A stretch of 64,000 nt of DNA from Embleya scabrispora DSM 41855 (GCF_000372745.1 NZ_KB889674.1:51579-115578), one strand, 5' to 3'; shown: positions 1 to 9,264, counted from the stretch's first letter. A program made the numbers and translations. Notes: generated by a model from the sequence alone, not told the origin.

Positions 1-216
1 GTTCATCCGCGCGGTGAACTCGTCCGACTCGTCGCGCGGGGCCCACGCCTTCGCGAAGCTCTCGTAGGTGGCGCGCCCCAGCAGCAGGGCGCGGCTCGCG
101 CGCAGTTGGCCGTTCTGGTACTTGGCGTGCTCGTCGTTCCAGAACGGGCCGGTCCACGCGGGGTCCTCGACGACGCCGTCCATCGTGATGTACATGACCG
201 CAACGACCTTGCTCAT
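1..216 (-). CDS. DHFR-like (RibD C-terminal fold) reductase, partial
   Basis: Only the first 72 codons lie in the window; the gene continues past the left edge. The protein begins MSKVVAVMYITMDGVVEDP and continues with LLLGRATYESF. This is the pattern of the small dihydrofolate-reductase-like proteins of the RibD C-terminal family: first beta strand, a 'DG' turn, then the GRxTYE helix that contacts NADPH. These are cytoplasmic NADPH-dependent reductases whose substrate is usually unknown. The ATG at 216 opens the family-typical N-terminus. The gene diverges from the LysR gene starting at 371, so the 154-bp gap probably holds both promoters, and the LysR protein is its likeliest regulator (inference). 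Confidence 0.8.
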   Translation of the reverse strand, partial: MSKVVAVMYITMDGVVEDPAWTGPFWNDEHAKYQNGQLRASRALLLGRATYESFAKAWAPRDESDEFTARMN

Positions 217-370
217 GCGGAAGTCTCCGTTTCGCAGCATGGGGGATCCGCTCCGAGGTCCCGGTGACCGTCGGACGCGACCCCTCCAGCGTCCAAGATC
301 CGCACGCGGTACAACAAGATCCGACCGCAGCACGCTAGGTTGAGCGCGATTAAACGATCAGGGGGCGGGC

Positions 371-1276
371 ATGCTTGAACGGTTGGAGCTCGAAGCGTTT
401 CTCACGCTCGCCGAGGAGCTGCACTTCGGGCGCACCGCCGAGCGCCTGCACGTCACGACCGGCCGGATCAGCCAGACCATCCGCAAGCTGGAGCGCCGCG
501 TCGGCGGACCGCTGTTCGAACGCAACAGCCGTAAGGTGACGCTGACTCCGCTCGGCGAGCAGCTGCGCGACGACCTGCGACCCGCGTACGACCAGATCGC
601 CGCCGGGCTGGCGCAGGCGATCACAACAACCCGAGGCGTGCGCATCAAGGGTGTGGTGCGCGTCGGCTTCTCCGGGGCGTGGTGCGGCAACCTGCTCGTC
701 AAGGCCGCCGACCTGTTCCGTGTGCGCCATCCGGACAGCGTGGTGGAGATCCAGGAGATCCAGCTCGTCGACCCGCTCGGCCTCATGCGGGCCGGCAAGG
801 TGGACCTGCAGCTCACCGAGTTCCCCATCGACGAGCCGGACATCGTCCGGGGGCCGCTGATGTTCGCCGAGCCGCGCGGGCTGATGGTGCCCGCCGACCA
901 CCCCTTCGCCGCCATGGAGTCCGTCTCGCTGGAAGACCTCGCCGATACGACGCTGGTCACGATCGACTCGGAGAACGTCCCCGAGTACTGGATGGACTAC
1001 TACTTCCCGCGAAGAACCCCGTCCGGCCGTCCGATCACGCAAGGGCCGGCCACCCGGTTCTGGCCCGAGGTACTGGTCCACGTCAGCATGGGCGTCGGTG
1101 TCAGCACGGTGTCGCTGCGCGCCCAGGACTTCCACTCCCGCCCGGGCCTGGCGTTCGTCCCGCTGCGCGACGCCCTGCCGATCGATTACGGCTTCCTGTG
1201 GCCGCGCACCGGCTTGAACGCCGTCGCCGCGGCCTACCTCGACATCGTCCACGAACTCGCCACCCCCATCCGCTGA
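371..1276 (+). CDS. LysR-family transcriptional regulator
   Basis: A 301-residue protein of normal LysR length. Residues 1-60 form the winged helix-turn-helix (FLTLAEELHFGRTAERLHVT, then LERRVGGPLFERNS, the classic LysR wing). Residues from about 90 form the two-lobed effector-binding domain. A purine-rich stretch (AGGGGGCGGGC) directly precedes the ATG. It is transcribed away from the DHFR-like gene at 216, the usual arrangement for a LysR regulator and its target. The effector cannot be predicted. A GC-rich hairpin about 120 bp after the stop may terminate it. Confidence 0.93.
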   Translation: MLERLELEAFLTLAEELHFGRTAERLHVTTGRISQTIRKLERRVGGPLFERNSRKVTLTPLGEQLRDDLRPAYDQIAAGLAQAITTTRGVRIKGVVRVGFSGAWCGNLLVKAADLFRVRHPDSVVEIQEIQLVDPLGLMRAGKVDLQLTEFPIDEPDIVRGPLMFAEPRGLMVPADHPFAAMESVSLEDLADTTLVTIDSENVPEYWMDYYFPRRTPSGRPITQGPATRFWPEVLVHVSMGVGVSTVSLRAQDFHSRPGLAFVPLRDALPIDYGFLWPRTGLNAVAAAYLDIVHELATPIR

Positions 1277-1758
1277 CCGCTCCCTCGGCCGGGCTCCGTG
1301 CCGACGGCAACCCCGAATTCCGCCTCGACGCCCATCACGTCCGACAACATCGCCGAACCGCCCCGCACGCCCCCGTGCGGCCGGAGAACGCGAACGGCGC
1401 CGCCCCGATGCGGGAACGGCGCCGTCGACGTCGAAGGTCGGTGAGGGTGGCCGCCTCACGGCGGAAGGCACACCGTGGCTCCAGCCGAGCGGTATTCCAC
1501 GGAGGCAATGGTTGGGCCCGGGGGCACACCCTCACCGACGGAAAGCACAACGGCCGTCTCCCGCCCGAAATTCCCCGCGCGTCCGGACGGGTGCGCCGAC
1601 CCGGGATCGCCGCTCCCGTCCGGGCTCACCGCACCCCGTGCTCCCGAGTGGTCGCCGGCGGAGCCGAGAACCGCGCCTGCGGCGGTCGCCTGCCTCCGCC
1701 GTGTGCCCTGGTGATGTTGCCGCCCCAACCGGGAATCGAGGTCGCGCGTTGTGGCTGC
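1277..1758. other. Intergenic region with one hairpin
   Basis: This roughly 480-bp gap lies between two convergent genes. The open frames across it have no recognisable protein motif. The only structure I see is the hairpin at 1394-1425. Confidence 0.6.
1394..1425. terminator. Candidate hairpin terminator after the LysR gene
   Basis: The arms ACGGCGCCG (1394-1402) and CGGCGCCGT (1417-1425) pair perfectly over 9 bp around a 14-nt loop. There is no T-tract, which is common for actinomycete terminators. It lies between convergent genes and could act in both directions. Confidence 0.45.
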
Positions 1759-2508
1759 CTAGCCGGGCAACCGCAGCGGATTCCAGGCCGTGAACACGTC
1801 TCCGTCATCGAGCAGCCAGGTGGCGCCGAGCCAGGCCATGGCGATCGAAATCAGGCCGAAGGCCGCCACCCACACGGGCCACGGTATCCCGGTGGAGGTC
1901 GCCAAATTCGCCGCGTCGGAGGAGGAGTTGCCCTTCAGATGGCGTCGTAGCAGCTCGACGACGTGCCGTACCGCGGCGATCAGCAGGAACCAGACGACCA
2001 CGTACGCGGCGAAAGCCTGTACGTCCGTCCGGCCCTGCCACGACACCGCGGCCAGGACACCGGACGCGAGGAGGATGATCACCACGCCGAACACGTTGCG
2101 AATCGTCGTCAACAGCAGGAGCATCAAAGCGGTTACGCCCCACAGCGACGCCGTGACGTGCCCCGCGCGCAGAAGAGCCGCACCACCGATTCCCGCCAAC
2201 GAGGGTGCCGGATAGCCGGCCGCCGAGATCAGGAGTCGGCGAACGCGGCCCTTGCCTCGATGAGACGTGGTTCCCGAGTTGTCGACCTCCAAGCGGACGG
2301 CGACGACGCGATGTCCGCACAGGAGCGCGGCGAGGACGTGGCCCGCCTCGTGTGCCATCACCGAGTAGCACCGCAAGGTGGACCATGCCAACCGATGCAC
2401 CACACAGGTCAAGGCCACACCCCCGGCGACGAGGACAAGCCCCGGAGGCGGATGCGGCTGCCTCGCGAGGGCGTGCTCCCACAGGAGCCGCGAGAACGAC
2501 AAGGTCAT
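1759..2508 (-). CDS. M50B-like membrane metallopeptidase
   Basis: A 249-residue multi-pass membrane protein. The zinc-peptidase motif HEAGH is at residues 53-57 (MAHEAGHVLAALLCGHRV) and is followed by GYPAPSLAGIGGAALL, the diagnostic downstream block of the M50B-like family (PF13398 type). At least four later hydrophobic segments support an integral-membrane protein. These proteins are presumed intramembrane or membrane-proximal proteases; substrates are unknown for this subgroup. The open frame extends 28 codons further upstream, but ATG 2508 (MTLSFSRLLW) starts at the conserved region. No partner gene is adjacent; the flanking genes are LysR and collagenase. Confidence 0.75.
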   Translation of the reverse strand: MTLSFSRLLWEHALARQPHPPPGLVLVAGGVALTCVVHRLAWSTLRCYSVMAHEAGHVLAALLCGHRVVAVRLEVDNSGTTSHRGKGRVRRLLISAAGYPAPSLAGIGGAALLRAGHVTASLWGVTALMLLLLTTIRNVFGVVIILLASGVLAAVSWQGRTDVQAFAAYVVVWFLLIAAVRHVVELLRRHLKGNSSSDAANLATSTGIPWPVWVAAFGLISIAMAWLGATWLLDDGDVFTAWNPLRLPG

Positions 2509-2911
2509 GCAACTCCGATGCTCTGACCCGCCCTTCGGACGCGAAGCAGCCGACCCGCCGGCCGACAAGGCCACGCGGGTGCGTCGGGGCAAGGGGCGTG
2601 GAACGGTTCACGAATGACACACGGTCGGTGACCGTCCCGGGCACGTCAAGCCATCCGGCGCGTCCGGGCCGGACCCCGCGTTTTCCGGATCACACGCCCC
2701 CGACACACGAGAAGCCGGCCACGGCTGCGAGCGTGGCTCCGAGTTCCCGTGCGCGGTACTGTGCGGCCGAGCAGAACCCCGGACACGAGCGGCGGTCCTT
2801 GCCGGCCACAACCGGGTGGCGAGGACCGCCGTCACGCCTGGGCCCCGTTTCCCGGCCGTGCCACGCCGGCGGGGCCCGATTTGCCGGGCGGATCCCTGCT
2901 CAGGGGATCCT

Positions 2912-2946
2912 GGTCCACCGGGGCTCGGTGCGAGGCCCGGTGGACC
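2912..2946 (-). terminator. Hairpin terminator of the collagenase gene
   Basis: GGTCCACCGGG (2912-2922) pairs perfectly with CCCGGTGGACC (2936-2946) around a 13-nt loop, beginning 3 nt beyond the collagenase stop at 2950. Position and an 11-bp GC-rich stem support a factor-independent terminator without a U-tract. Confidence 0.6.
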
Positions 2947-2949
2947 GGC

Positions 2950-5271
2950 TCACTTGTACTGCGTGGTGGCGCTCACGCCGCCGAAGGTCTGCGAGGCGGC
3001 GAGGGAGAAGTAGACCCAGCCGGATGGCGGGTCGGCGATCGTCAAGGTCTCACCGTTGCCGGCGTTGGTGGACTTCGCCTGGTAGTTGCCGGTGGTGGCC
3101 CAGCTGGTTCCGCCGTAGTACAGGTCGGCGTTGCCGGTGCCGCCGCTGCTGGTGATGGTCAGCTCCTTGACGCCGGCCGGCAGGTGGAGGAAGTGGTAGC
3201 TGTAATTGCCGGTGGTGGCCGCGAGGTTGTCCCGGCGGCAGTTCTTGTCGAACTGGCGGGGGTCGGCGATGGTGCAGAGCGGTACGGACGACGCCTCCGG
3301 CAGGGGGCCGCAGTCGTCGGTGGCGCAGGTGGTCGTCAGCCAGGTGGCGAAGCCGGCGTCGTAGCCGGTGCCGATGGTCTGCTTCAGGAAGGTGCGGGCG
3401 CCGTTCCAGTCACCGGTGCGGTACTTGGCGAGCACCGTCTCGACGTCCGCGGGGTGCGCCTGCAGCATGTAGCGGACGGCCAGGAAGCCCCACCGGTAGA
3501 CCCGGGCCGAGTTGACGTCGGGGTCTTCGTCCTGACCGTAGACGGTGTCGAACAGTTCGCTGAGCGTGTAGGTCTTCAGGCCGGCCGCGGCGATGGCATC
3601 GGCGTTGCGCTCGTTGCGGTAGCCGAACGAGATGTTCTCGGCGATGCCCTCGACCCACCAGATGGTCGGCGTGGTCAGACTGGCATCGAAGTCGCCGTAC
3701 ATGTTGTAGCGGCCGTCGAGGTAGTGGGTGTACTCGTGGTTGAGGTTCCAGATCTCGAAGGACGGACGCAGCCAGTCGGCCTCGTGGGCGATGAAGCGGG
3801 CCTGGTTGCCGGCCTGGGTCGGGTTGCCCTCCTCGTACATGCCGCCGTTGTCGACGTCGATGTTGTAGATGGCCCAGGCGTACAGCGCGTACTGGGCGTA
3901 GTCGTCGAAGGCGACGACCTCGAGGTTGGTGTTCACGTCACCGGGGATCGCGCCCTTGTCGCCGATCACCCGGTGGAAATACGCGTCTTGGTTGATCAGG
4001 CTGGTGCAGGTGGTGGCCAGCTGCCCGGGAGACATGTCCTGGGCGCGGAACTTCAGGTTCGGGTTACAGGTGTGCCGAATCGGCAGGACCACGGGGAGCA
4101 CACGGTCGCCGAGGTCGCAGATGGCGTAGGCCGCACAGTTGTTCTTGTCGAACCGGCGCGTGTACCAGGCCAGGTTCATGGTGATCGGTGCGGTGGGGCC
4201 GACGTTCGGGTAGCGGTTGATCAGGTCCTTCAGCAGCGGCCGGACCCGGTCCTTGAGCTCGGGGACGTCGAGGGCGTAGCCGAGGTAGCGGCCGACGTTG
4301 CTGACGACGTCCAAGCGGTTCAGCTGGGCGTTGTTGCGGATGATGAAGTCGGCCCAGGTGTCGAGGATGGTGGGGTCGGCCTTGAGGGCGGCCCGCCAGC
4401 CGCGGCCGTCGTTCTTGGCCTTGAAGCCGTTCTCGACGACCCACTCGACGTGCTCCACGGCGAGGGTCATCCGGCTGGGCCAGGTGGCCCCGTAGCCGGC
4501 GAGCAGCCACTTGACGACGCCGGCGTACCGACCGGCCGTGTGGGTGCTGTCGATCAACGTGACGACCTCGTTGAGGTTCTCGCCGTTGGCGTCGGTGATG
4601 TCCTTGCTGTGCGGGGAGGCAAAGAAGGCGTCCAGCGCGCTGCGGGCCGCGGTGTCCAACGCCGGACCGTAGTCGCCGACGGCGTCCGCGTGGTTGTCCT
4701 GCACGTAGTAGCCGGCGCGCAGGAACATCACCAGCTGTCCGATGGAGGTGGTGTTGGTGCCCGGGTACGTCGCGGCGGTGTCGCGCAGCGCCTCGGCGAC
4801 GGTCACCATCTTGGCTTCGCGGAAGGCCGTCCCCGCGGTCGCCCCGGTGAGGTTGAACAGCGGGTAGGTGCACGTGACCTTGGGAAGGGCCTTGAGTTGT
4901 TGGATCAGCGCGCTGCCCGTGGCGTTGACGACTCCGGACAGGTCCCCGCATTCGTCCCCGGCGGCCGAGAACTGCCCGCCGCCCTTGGCCGGTTCGGCCG
5001 CCGGGGAGGCCTGCGGGGCGGACTCCTCGGTGCCTTCCGGCGAGGAGATCTTGAAGCCGGCGCTGTCGGTCCTGGCGTCGGGTGACTTGGGGACCGGGAT
5101 CGACCGCGGCGCCGGGGCCGCGGTTTTGCCGGCGCTCACACCGGCCGGAGCCGTGGCGCCGACCGGGGCGGCCTGGCTCGGTGGCGCGAACAGGCCGAGC
5201 GCCATGAACAGGGCCACGCCGAGCGCAGGGAGTCTGCGCGTATTGGCCTTTGATATCCGGGAGGGACTCAT
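2950..5271 (-). CDS. Secreted M9 microbial collagenase
   Basis: A 773-residue preproprotein. The start ATG 5271 is preceded by a GGAGG ribosome site. Residues 1-35 form a Sec signal peptide (basic N-region, LGVALFMALGLFAPPSQAA), followed by an Ala/Pro-rich linker. The activator-like helical region and the peptidase domain then follow. The gluzincin motif HEYTH is at residues 512-516, with the downstream EGIAE block from Glu541 providing the third zinc ligand region, as in clostridial ColG/ColH and Vibrio collagenases (family M9). The last 100 residues (NYSYHFLHLPAGVKELTITS... ADLYYGG) form a pre-peptidase C-terminal (PPC) domain. The expected role is extracellular degradation of collagen or similar proteins. 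A long open frame lies on the opposite strand across this gene and is a GC-bias shadow. Confidence 0.93.
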   Translation of the reverse strand: MSPSRISKANTRRLPALGVALFMALGLFAPPSQAAPVGATAPAGVSAGKTAAPAPRSIPVPKSPDARTDSAGFKISSPEGTEESAPQASPAAEPAKGGGQFSAAGDECGDLSGVVNATGSALIQQLKALPKVTCTYPLFNLTGATAGTAFREAKMVTVAEALRDTAATYPGTNTTSIGQLVMFLRAGYYVQDNHADAVGDYGPALDTAARSALDAFFASPHSKDITDANGENLNEVVTLIDSTHTAGRYAGVVKWLLAGYGATWPSRMTLAVEHVEWVVENGFKAKNDGRGWRAALKADPTILDTWADFIIRNNAQLNRLDVVSNVGRYLGYALDVPELKDRVRPLLKDLINRYPNVGPTAPITMNLAWYTRRFDKNNCAAYAICDLGDRVLPVVLPIRHTCNPNLKFRAQDMSPGQLATTCTSLINQDAYFHRVIGDKGAIPGDVNTNLEVVAFDDYAQYALYAWAIYNIDVDNGGMYEEGNPTQAGNQARFIAHEADWLRPSFEIWNLNHEYTHYLDGRYNMYGDFDASLTTPTIWWVEGIAENISFGYRNERNADAIAAAGLKTYTLSELFDTVYGQDEDPDVNSARVYRWGFLAVRYMLQAHPADVETVLAKYRTGDWNGARTFLKQTIGTGYDAGFATWLTTTCATDDCGPLPEASSVPLCTIADPRQFDKNCRRDNLAATTGNYSYHFLHLPAGVKELTITSSGGTGNADLYYGGTSWATTGNYQAKSTNAGNGETLTIADPPSGWVYFSLAASQTFGGVSATTQYK

Positions 5272-5327
5272 CTGCGGGGGCCTCCGGGGCCGTTGTCGGC
5301 CGCGTACCAGAACGCGGCCTGCCGATA

Positions 5328-5355
5328 TGCGACATGTAACATTGCACATGTGGCA
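5328..5355. promoter_or_regulatory. Inverted repeat upstream of collagenase gene
   Basis: TGCGACATGT (5328-5337) and ACATGTGGCA (5346-5355) are inverted copies matching at 9 of 10 positions with an 8-nt spacer. The site lies about 57-85 bp upstream of the collagenase start, in an AT-richer patch. It is a plausible operator; the cognate regulator is not identified in the window. Confidence 0.4.
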
Positions 5356-5493
5356 TCACGCCGGAAGAGCCTTGGCCGGACTGCCGCCCACAACCGAGAC
5401 GTCGTCATAGGCGACCTCGGGCAATGCTGCGGTGAAGGCTGTTCGAACCCCGGTGGGACGCTTGCCGGTCTCGGGCACCGGCGGCTGGGCGCG

Positions 5494-6921
5494 TTACGGA
5501 GTGATGGTGATCGTGTACGCGGTGCCCGGGCGGGCGTGTGTGGTGACCTTGACCGTTCGGCCTCGGTCGTTGCGACTTGCCCTTGGGCCGTCGATCTTGA
5601 CGTGGTAGCCGTGCGGGTAGACGCTCTCGGGAACGACGATCTCGGTGGGTCCGTCGGTGTTGCGGCGCGTGGTGTAAGTGAGGCGGTAGGTGCGGGTCGT
5701 CGGGTCGTAGCCGGCTGCCAGGGGGTTGCCGGCTGTGGCGGACGCGTACGGCTGACTGAGCAGTTCGGCGTTCGGACGCCAGTTCCCGTTCGGGTCGAGG
5801 TTGCAGTAGCCGCCGTTGCCCAGGCACCACTGCCACCATGTCCAGCCGCTGGAGAAGCGGGACATGGCAGCGGTCATGTCGTTGATGAACTGCGCACCGT
5901 GCGGGATGGCGGGGCTCGTGCCCCACTCCCCGACGATGACCGGCATGCGGTTGCGGGTCGGATAGTCGCTGATGGCCGCCTCGTAGGCGGCGATGAAGGT
6001 GCCGTTCGGGTCGTAGTCGGCGCCGGATTCCATCGCGGTCTCGTAGAAGTGCGGCATGTAGGCGGCGTGCGGGTCGTCGATGTGACCGAGGGTGGTCGGG
6101 ACGCCCAGGCCGACGATGACCGTGGGTTCGACGAAGACCCAGGATTTGCGGTCGACGAGGCGTATGGCGTCGGCGAGGCGGTTCCACAGGTCGGTCAGTT
6201 GGGTGGCCTCGAAGCGGCTCGCGGCGGTCGGCAGGTCCTCGCCTTCGAGGAACTTGGCGAACGGCTCGTTCATCAGGTCGTAGCCGAGCAGCGCCGGGTG
6301 CCGTCCGAGTGTCGCGGCGACGGTCGTCCACATGCGGGCGTGGGCGGTGCGCAGGTCGCGGTCGTTGTACAGGTGGTCGAACGCCGTTTGTACGGACGGC
6401 TCGAAGTATTCGGAGAACCAGTCGCCGGGTATCGGCTCGAACGGCAGACCGTCGTCGCGGGTGGCCCAGTCGGGGATGCCGCGCGCGCCGAAGTGCGGGC
6501 CGTAGATGTCCTGGTGGGCGTCGAGGACGACCTTGATGCCGTAGCGGTCGGCCCAGTCGAGGATGCGGCGCATCTTGGCGAGATAGGTGCGGTCGTACCG
6601 GCCCTGGGCGGGTTCGAGGTCGTCCCAGAAGAAGGCGAGGCGCGCGAGGTTGAAGCCGCGCGCGGCCATCTCGCGCAGGTCCCGCTCGTGGATGTCGGCG
6701 AACGCCTCGGCGCCGCGATGACCCTTGTCGGAGAGGTCGAAGCCGCGCCACTGGGTCGCCCGGCCGCGATCGTCGGCGATGTACGTGCGCTCCCCCACGG
6801 TCACCCGGTCCGGCGCCGGGCCGCCTCCCCCGCCGTCGCCGGGACGGGCCTGGGCGGGGACCACGCCGAAGGTGCACAGGAGGGCGACGACGAGAGCCGA
6901 CAACACGAGGCGAAGGCGCAT
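5494..6921 (-). CDS. Secreted GH5 endoglycoceramidase-like hydrolase
   Basis: A 475-residue secreted glycoside hydrolase. The start ATG 6921 follows GAAAGGTCC; the frame is open upstream, but this codon begins the signal peptide (LRLVLSALVVALLCTFGVVP, cleaved near QARPG). The catalytic (beta/alpha)8 domain carries the GH5 acid/base in LMNEP (Glu219) and the nucleophile in VGEWGTSP (Glu332). The segments ARGFNLARLAFFWDDLEP and VVLDAHQD are typical of the endoglycosylceramidase/beta-1,6-galactanase-type GH5 subgroup rather than cellulases. A C-terminal beta domain follows. Expected action: extracellular hydrolysis of a glycolipid or glycan. It is adjacent to the collagenase gene on the same strand but separated by about 220 bp, so it probably has its own promoter. 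Confidence 0.85.
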   Translation of the reverse strand: MRLRLVLSALVVALLCTFGVVPAQARPGDGGGGGPAPDRVTVGERTYIADDRGRATQWRGFDLSDKGHRGAEAFADIHERDLREMAARGFNLARLAFFWDDLEPAQGRYDRTYLAKMRRILDWADRYGIKVVLDAHQDIYGPHFGARGIPDWATRDDGLPFEPIPGDWFSEYFEPSVQTAFDHLYNDRDLRTAHARMWTTVAATLGRHPALLGYDLMNEPFAKFLEGEDLPTAASRFEATQLTDLWNRLADAIRLVDRKSWVFVEPTVIVGLGVPTTLGHIDDPHAAYMPHFYETAMESGADYDPNGTFIAAYEAAISDYPTRNRMPVIVGEWGTSPAIPHGAQFINDMTAAMSRFSSGWTWWQWCLGNGGYCNLDPNGNWRPNAELLSQPYASATAGNPLAAGYDPTTRTYRLTYTTRRNTDGPTEIVVPESVYPHGYHVKIDGPRASRNDRGRTVKVTTHARPGTAYTITITP

Positions 6922-7189
6922 GCGCGGACCTTTCGGAGACGCGGAGGTGCGGAAACGGCCCGTGGGACAGGCGGGCATCGGGCCGCGGCGGCGGTGCGCG
7001 AGCGAGTCGGATATTACTGCCGAGTTCGGCAACTTCCCAGATGGCGTGGTGGTTTACGGCCATCCGCCCCGCCCCCTTCGTGGCGCCGGGTCCGTGTACT
7101 CCGGCCCGGGCAGCCGATCACACTGCCCGGGCGTCACCCGGTGCTCGAGTCCACGGCCCGGGATCGGGCCGTCCCGCACCGGGCGGGGG

Positions 7190-8071
7190 TCACCACTTGA
7201 TGCGAGGGTCCTCCACCAGGGACTTCAGTTGTGCCTGGGTGACCGGGATCGTGGTCAGGGGAGTGCCTTGGGTCGGTGGGGTGGTCTGGCCGTAGCCGTG
7301 CACGGTCATGGAGACGCTGACCTTGCTGCCGTCGGGATGGGTGACGGTGGCGGTGACCGCGTCGGGGTCGGTGGAGGTGCCGCGGCCGACGCTGATGACG
7401 CGGCCGTCGGGCAGCGTCTGCGGGGTGCACTCGTTCCACCGGTTCGTGTCGAGCGCTTCCGGGTCGGGGGGCGTGCCGCACAGGTCCGCGGGGTTGTCCA
7501 GTGGGATCTTGGGGCCTTGCCCGGCCCGCGGTTCGTTGCCGACCGCCAATTTGGGCGAGTAGAAGGTGACGGCCAGGTTGCCCGTACGGTCGCCGTCCTG
7601 CCACGCACCGTCGTAGCGGGCATGGGTGAAGCCGTCGTTGTCGCCGCCGTATTCCGGCGCGATGAATCGCAGGTGGGCCTTCGCGGGGTCGAGGGTCTCG
7701 ATGATCACGGCGATGGCGCCCTCGGTGCGCCGGGCAACCTCCGCGCCATGCGGCGGCACAGGCGCCTGTGTTCCCCCCGGGAGCGTGCGCGCGGTGTAGG
7801 TGGGCTTCACCGAGGCGCCGGCGGTACCGGCGGCGGCCGGGCCCTGGCGGGTCGCCGCGCCCTTGGGGCTGTGTTCGACCAGGGCGAGCGTGCAGACCGC
7901 CGCGATCGCCACGGCGGCGGAAGTCAGGGTGACCGTCACTCCCGTGCGGCGCCGGCGGATTCGGCGGCGCCGGCGGTCGATGCTCTCGATCGGAGCCGGC
8001 GGTTCGGTGAAGTCCGCCATCCGCTCGTCGAGTCCGGCCCGGATCCAGGCCGTTTCGTCACGTACGTTCAT
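7190..8071 (-). CDS. Membrane protein coupled to ECF sigma factor (anti-sigma-like)
   Basis: A 293-residue protein of unknown family. The cytoplasmic N-terminus is about 45 residues and ends in an Arg-rich cluster. It is followed by one transmembrane helix (VTLTSAAVAIAAVCTLALV) and an extracytoplasmic domain of about 225 residues with many Trp/Asp turns. No zinc-binding H-x3-C-x2-C anti-sigma motif is present. Its start overlaps the last 14 nt of the sigma gene, so the two are translationally coupled. That arrangement is typical of SigE-family ECF factors with a membrane partner. The anti-sigma or sensor role is inferred from context and topology only. Confidence 0.6.
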   Translation of the reverse strand: MNVRDETAWIRAGLDERMADFTEPPAPIESIDRRRRRIRRRRTGVTVTLTSAAVAIAAVCTLALVEHSPKGAATRQGPAAAGTAGASVKPTYTARTLPGGTQAPVPPHGAEVARRTEGAIAVIIETLDPAKAHLRFIAPEYGGDNDGFTHARYDGAWQDGDRTGNLAVTFYSPKLAVGNEPRAGQGPKIPLDNPADLCGTPPDPEALDTNRWNECTPQTLPDGRVISVGRGTSTDPDAVTATVTHPDGSKVSVSMTVHGYGQTTPPTQGTPLTTIPVTQAQLKSLVEDPRIKW

Positions 8072-8600
8072 GGGATGTCCCTTCCAACGGGGCCTGCGCG
8101 TTCCGAGCTGCCGCCGCCAGTGCGGGGTCGCGGCGCAGCTTCGCGAGGCCCTTGGATGTCTGGCTCTTGACGGTTCCGACCGAGCAGCCGAGAACCCCCG
8201 CCACGTCCGCCTCCGACATGTCGTCCCAAAAACGCAGGACGACCACGGCGCGCTGGCGCGGGGGCAGATCGGCCAGGGCGCGCATCAACGCATCGCGCTC
8301 GTCGATCTGGTGGGTCGGATCAGGGCCCGGCACATCGGGCGTGCGCATGCCGAACAAGGCCACCGGGCGCAGCCGGCGATACCGGTTGATATTGCAGTTG
8401 ACGAGGACCCGGCGCACGTACGAATCCGGCTGCTCGACCGCCCGCACCCGCGTCCACGAGGCGCCCACCCGGGCAAGTGCCGTTTGGGTGAGATCCTCGG
8501 CCTCGCCGTGGTCTCCGGTCATCAAGTACGCGATCCGCACCAGCCTTCCCCATCGGGACTGGACGAACTCGCGGAAAGCCGCAGCGTCGTCTGGCTTCAT
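8058..8600 (-). CDS. ECF RNA polymerase sigma factor, SigE family
   Basis: A 180-residue sigma factor. Region 2 (FREFVQSRWGRLVRIAYLMTGDHGEAEDLTQTAL) and region 4 (LADLPPRQRAVVVLRFWDDMSEADVAGVLGCSVGTVKSQ) are complete. The SxGTVKSxxSKGLAKLR ending is characteristic of the actinobacterial SigE/SigM-like ECF group. ATG 8600 (MKPDDAAAF) follows GGGGGTG and is preferred to an upstream in-frame codon at 8627. It is cotranscribed with, and overlaps, the membrane protein downstream, which probably controls it. Target promoters are not identifiable here. Confidence 0.92.
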   Translation of the reverse strand: MKPDDAAAFREFVQSRWGRLVRIAYLMTGDHGEAEDLTQTALARVGASWTRVRAVEQPDSYVRRVLVNCNINRYRRLRPVALFGMRTPDVPGPDPTHQIDERDALMRALADLPPRQRAVVVLRFWDDMSEADVAGVLGCSVGTVKSQTSKGLAKLRRDPALAAAARNAQAPLEGTSHERT

Positions 8601-8686
8601 GCACACCCCCTTCACCCATACAAACAAGGGCTTGGGGGCGCGGGGTTGCCCGAGCGCGGAAAGATCGCGAAGAGGCGTCTGTCGCC

Positions 8687-9067
8687 GTGAGGTTGTCGGA
8701 TTCCCAAATGGACGCCACCCTCGACGATCCGCAACGTGCGCGGATGGTCGTGTGGCAGGCGCTCGGCGACGGACCCGACGACGCGCAGGCGCTGACGGAC
8801 GAATGGCGCACGACGATGGCCGGCGCGGTGGAGCGGATGCGCGCCCGACAGGAATCGGGTGAGGTCACCGACGAGTTCGACGCCGAGTTCGCGGTGCTGC
8901 TCGGCTTCGTGTTGTCCTTCGCCCCGATCGCGCTTCCGCAGGTGGTCGAGGGCATCTACGGCATCGATCCGCTTTCCGCCGAATACCGCCGGCGAGTGCG
9001 CGCGCAACTGATGAAGATGCTTGTGCCCGCGGACGCGGGTGCGGGCGAGGAGGAGGGTTCGGCATGA
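8687..9067 (+). pseudogene. TetR-family regulator, C-terminal half only
   Basis: The frame encodes 126 residues (GTG start) that look like the ligand-binding/dimerisation half of a TetR regulator: DDPQRARMVVWQALGDG, then GFVLSFAPIALPQVVEGIYG and a final helix RRVRAQLMKML. The usual N-terminal helix-turn-helix of about 50-60 residues is absent. Only 86 bp separate this frame from the sigma gene start, so there is no room for it. I read this as a decayed gene. A short ligand-binding protein is the alternative. It is the first of three N-terminally truncated genes in a row. Confidence 0.6.
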
Positions 9068-9264
9068 GTCGCGCGATCGTGTTTGTACAGGCGGTGCGAG
9101 CCACTCGCAACGCCGAGCAACTCGGCGCGCTCGCCGCGCTGTTCGAGAAATACCTGCTGCGGATCGAGACCGCGCGCGAGGTGGCGCCGGCCGACGCCGC
9201 CGAGGCGCACCGCGAGATCGAGACCGGACACGTGCGCGGCAAGGTCGTCCTGACGGTCGACTGA
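9064..9264 (+). pseudogene. Zinc-type alcohol dehydrogenase/quinone reductase, C-terminal remnant
   Basis: Sixty-six codons ending AAEAHREIETGHVRGKVVLTVD, which is the C-terminal signature of medium-chain NADPH:quinone reductase/zinc-binding dehydrogenases (normally about 300 residues). The catalytic domain and Rossmann core are missing. The ATG overlaps the TGA of the preceding TetR relic, so the frame may still be translated, but it cannot be enzymatically active. Its likely origin is the same deletion/rearrangement events that truncated its neighbours. Confidence 0.6.

Noticed and set aside
2890..2910. GGATCCC-TGCTCAG-GGGATCC hairpin near the collagenase end
   Set aside because: Only a 7-bp stem; the adjacent longer hairpin at 2912-2946 is the better terminator.
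2749..5085. 778-codon open frame antisense to the collagenase gene
   Set aside because: Val/Gly/Arg-rich composition without motifs; mirrors third-position GC of the real gene on the minus strand.
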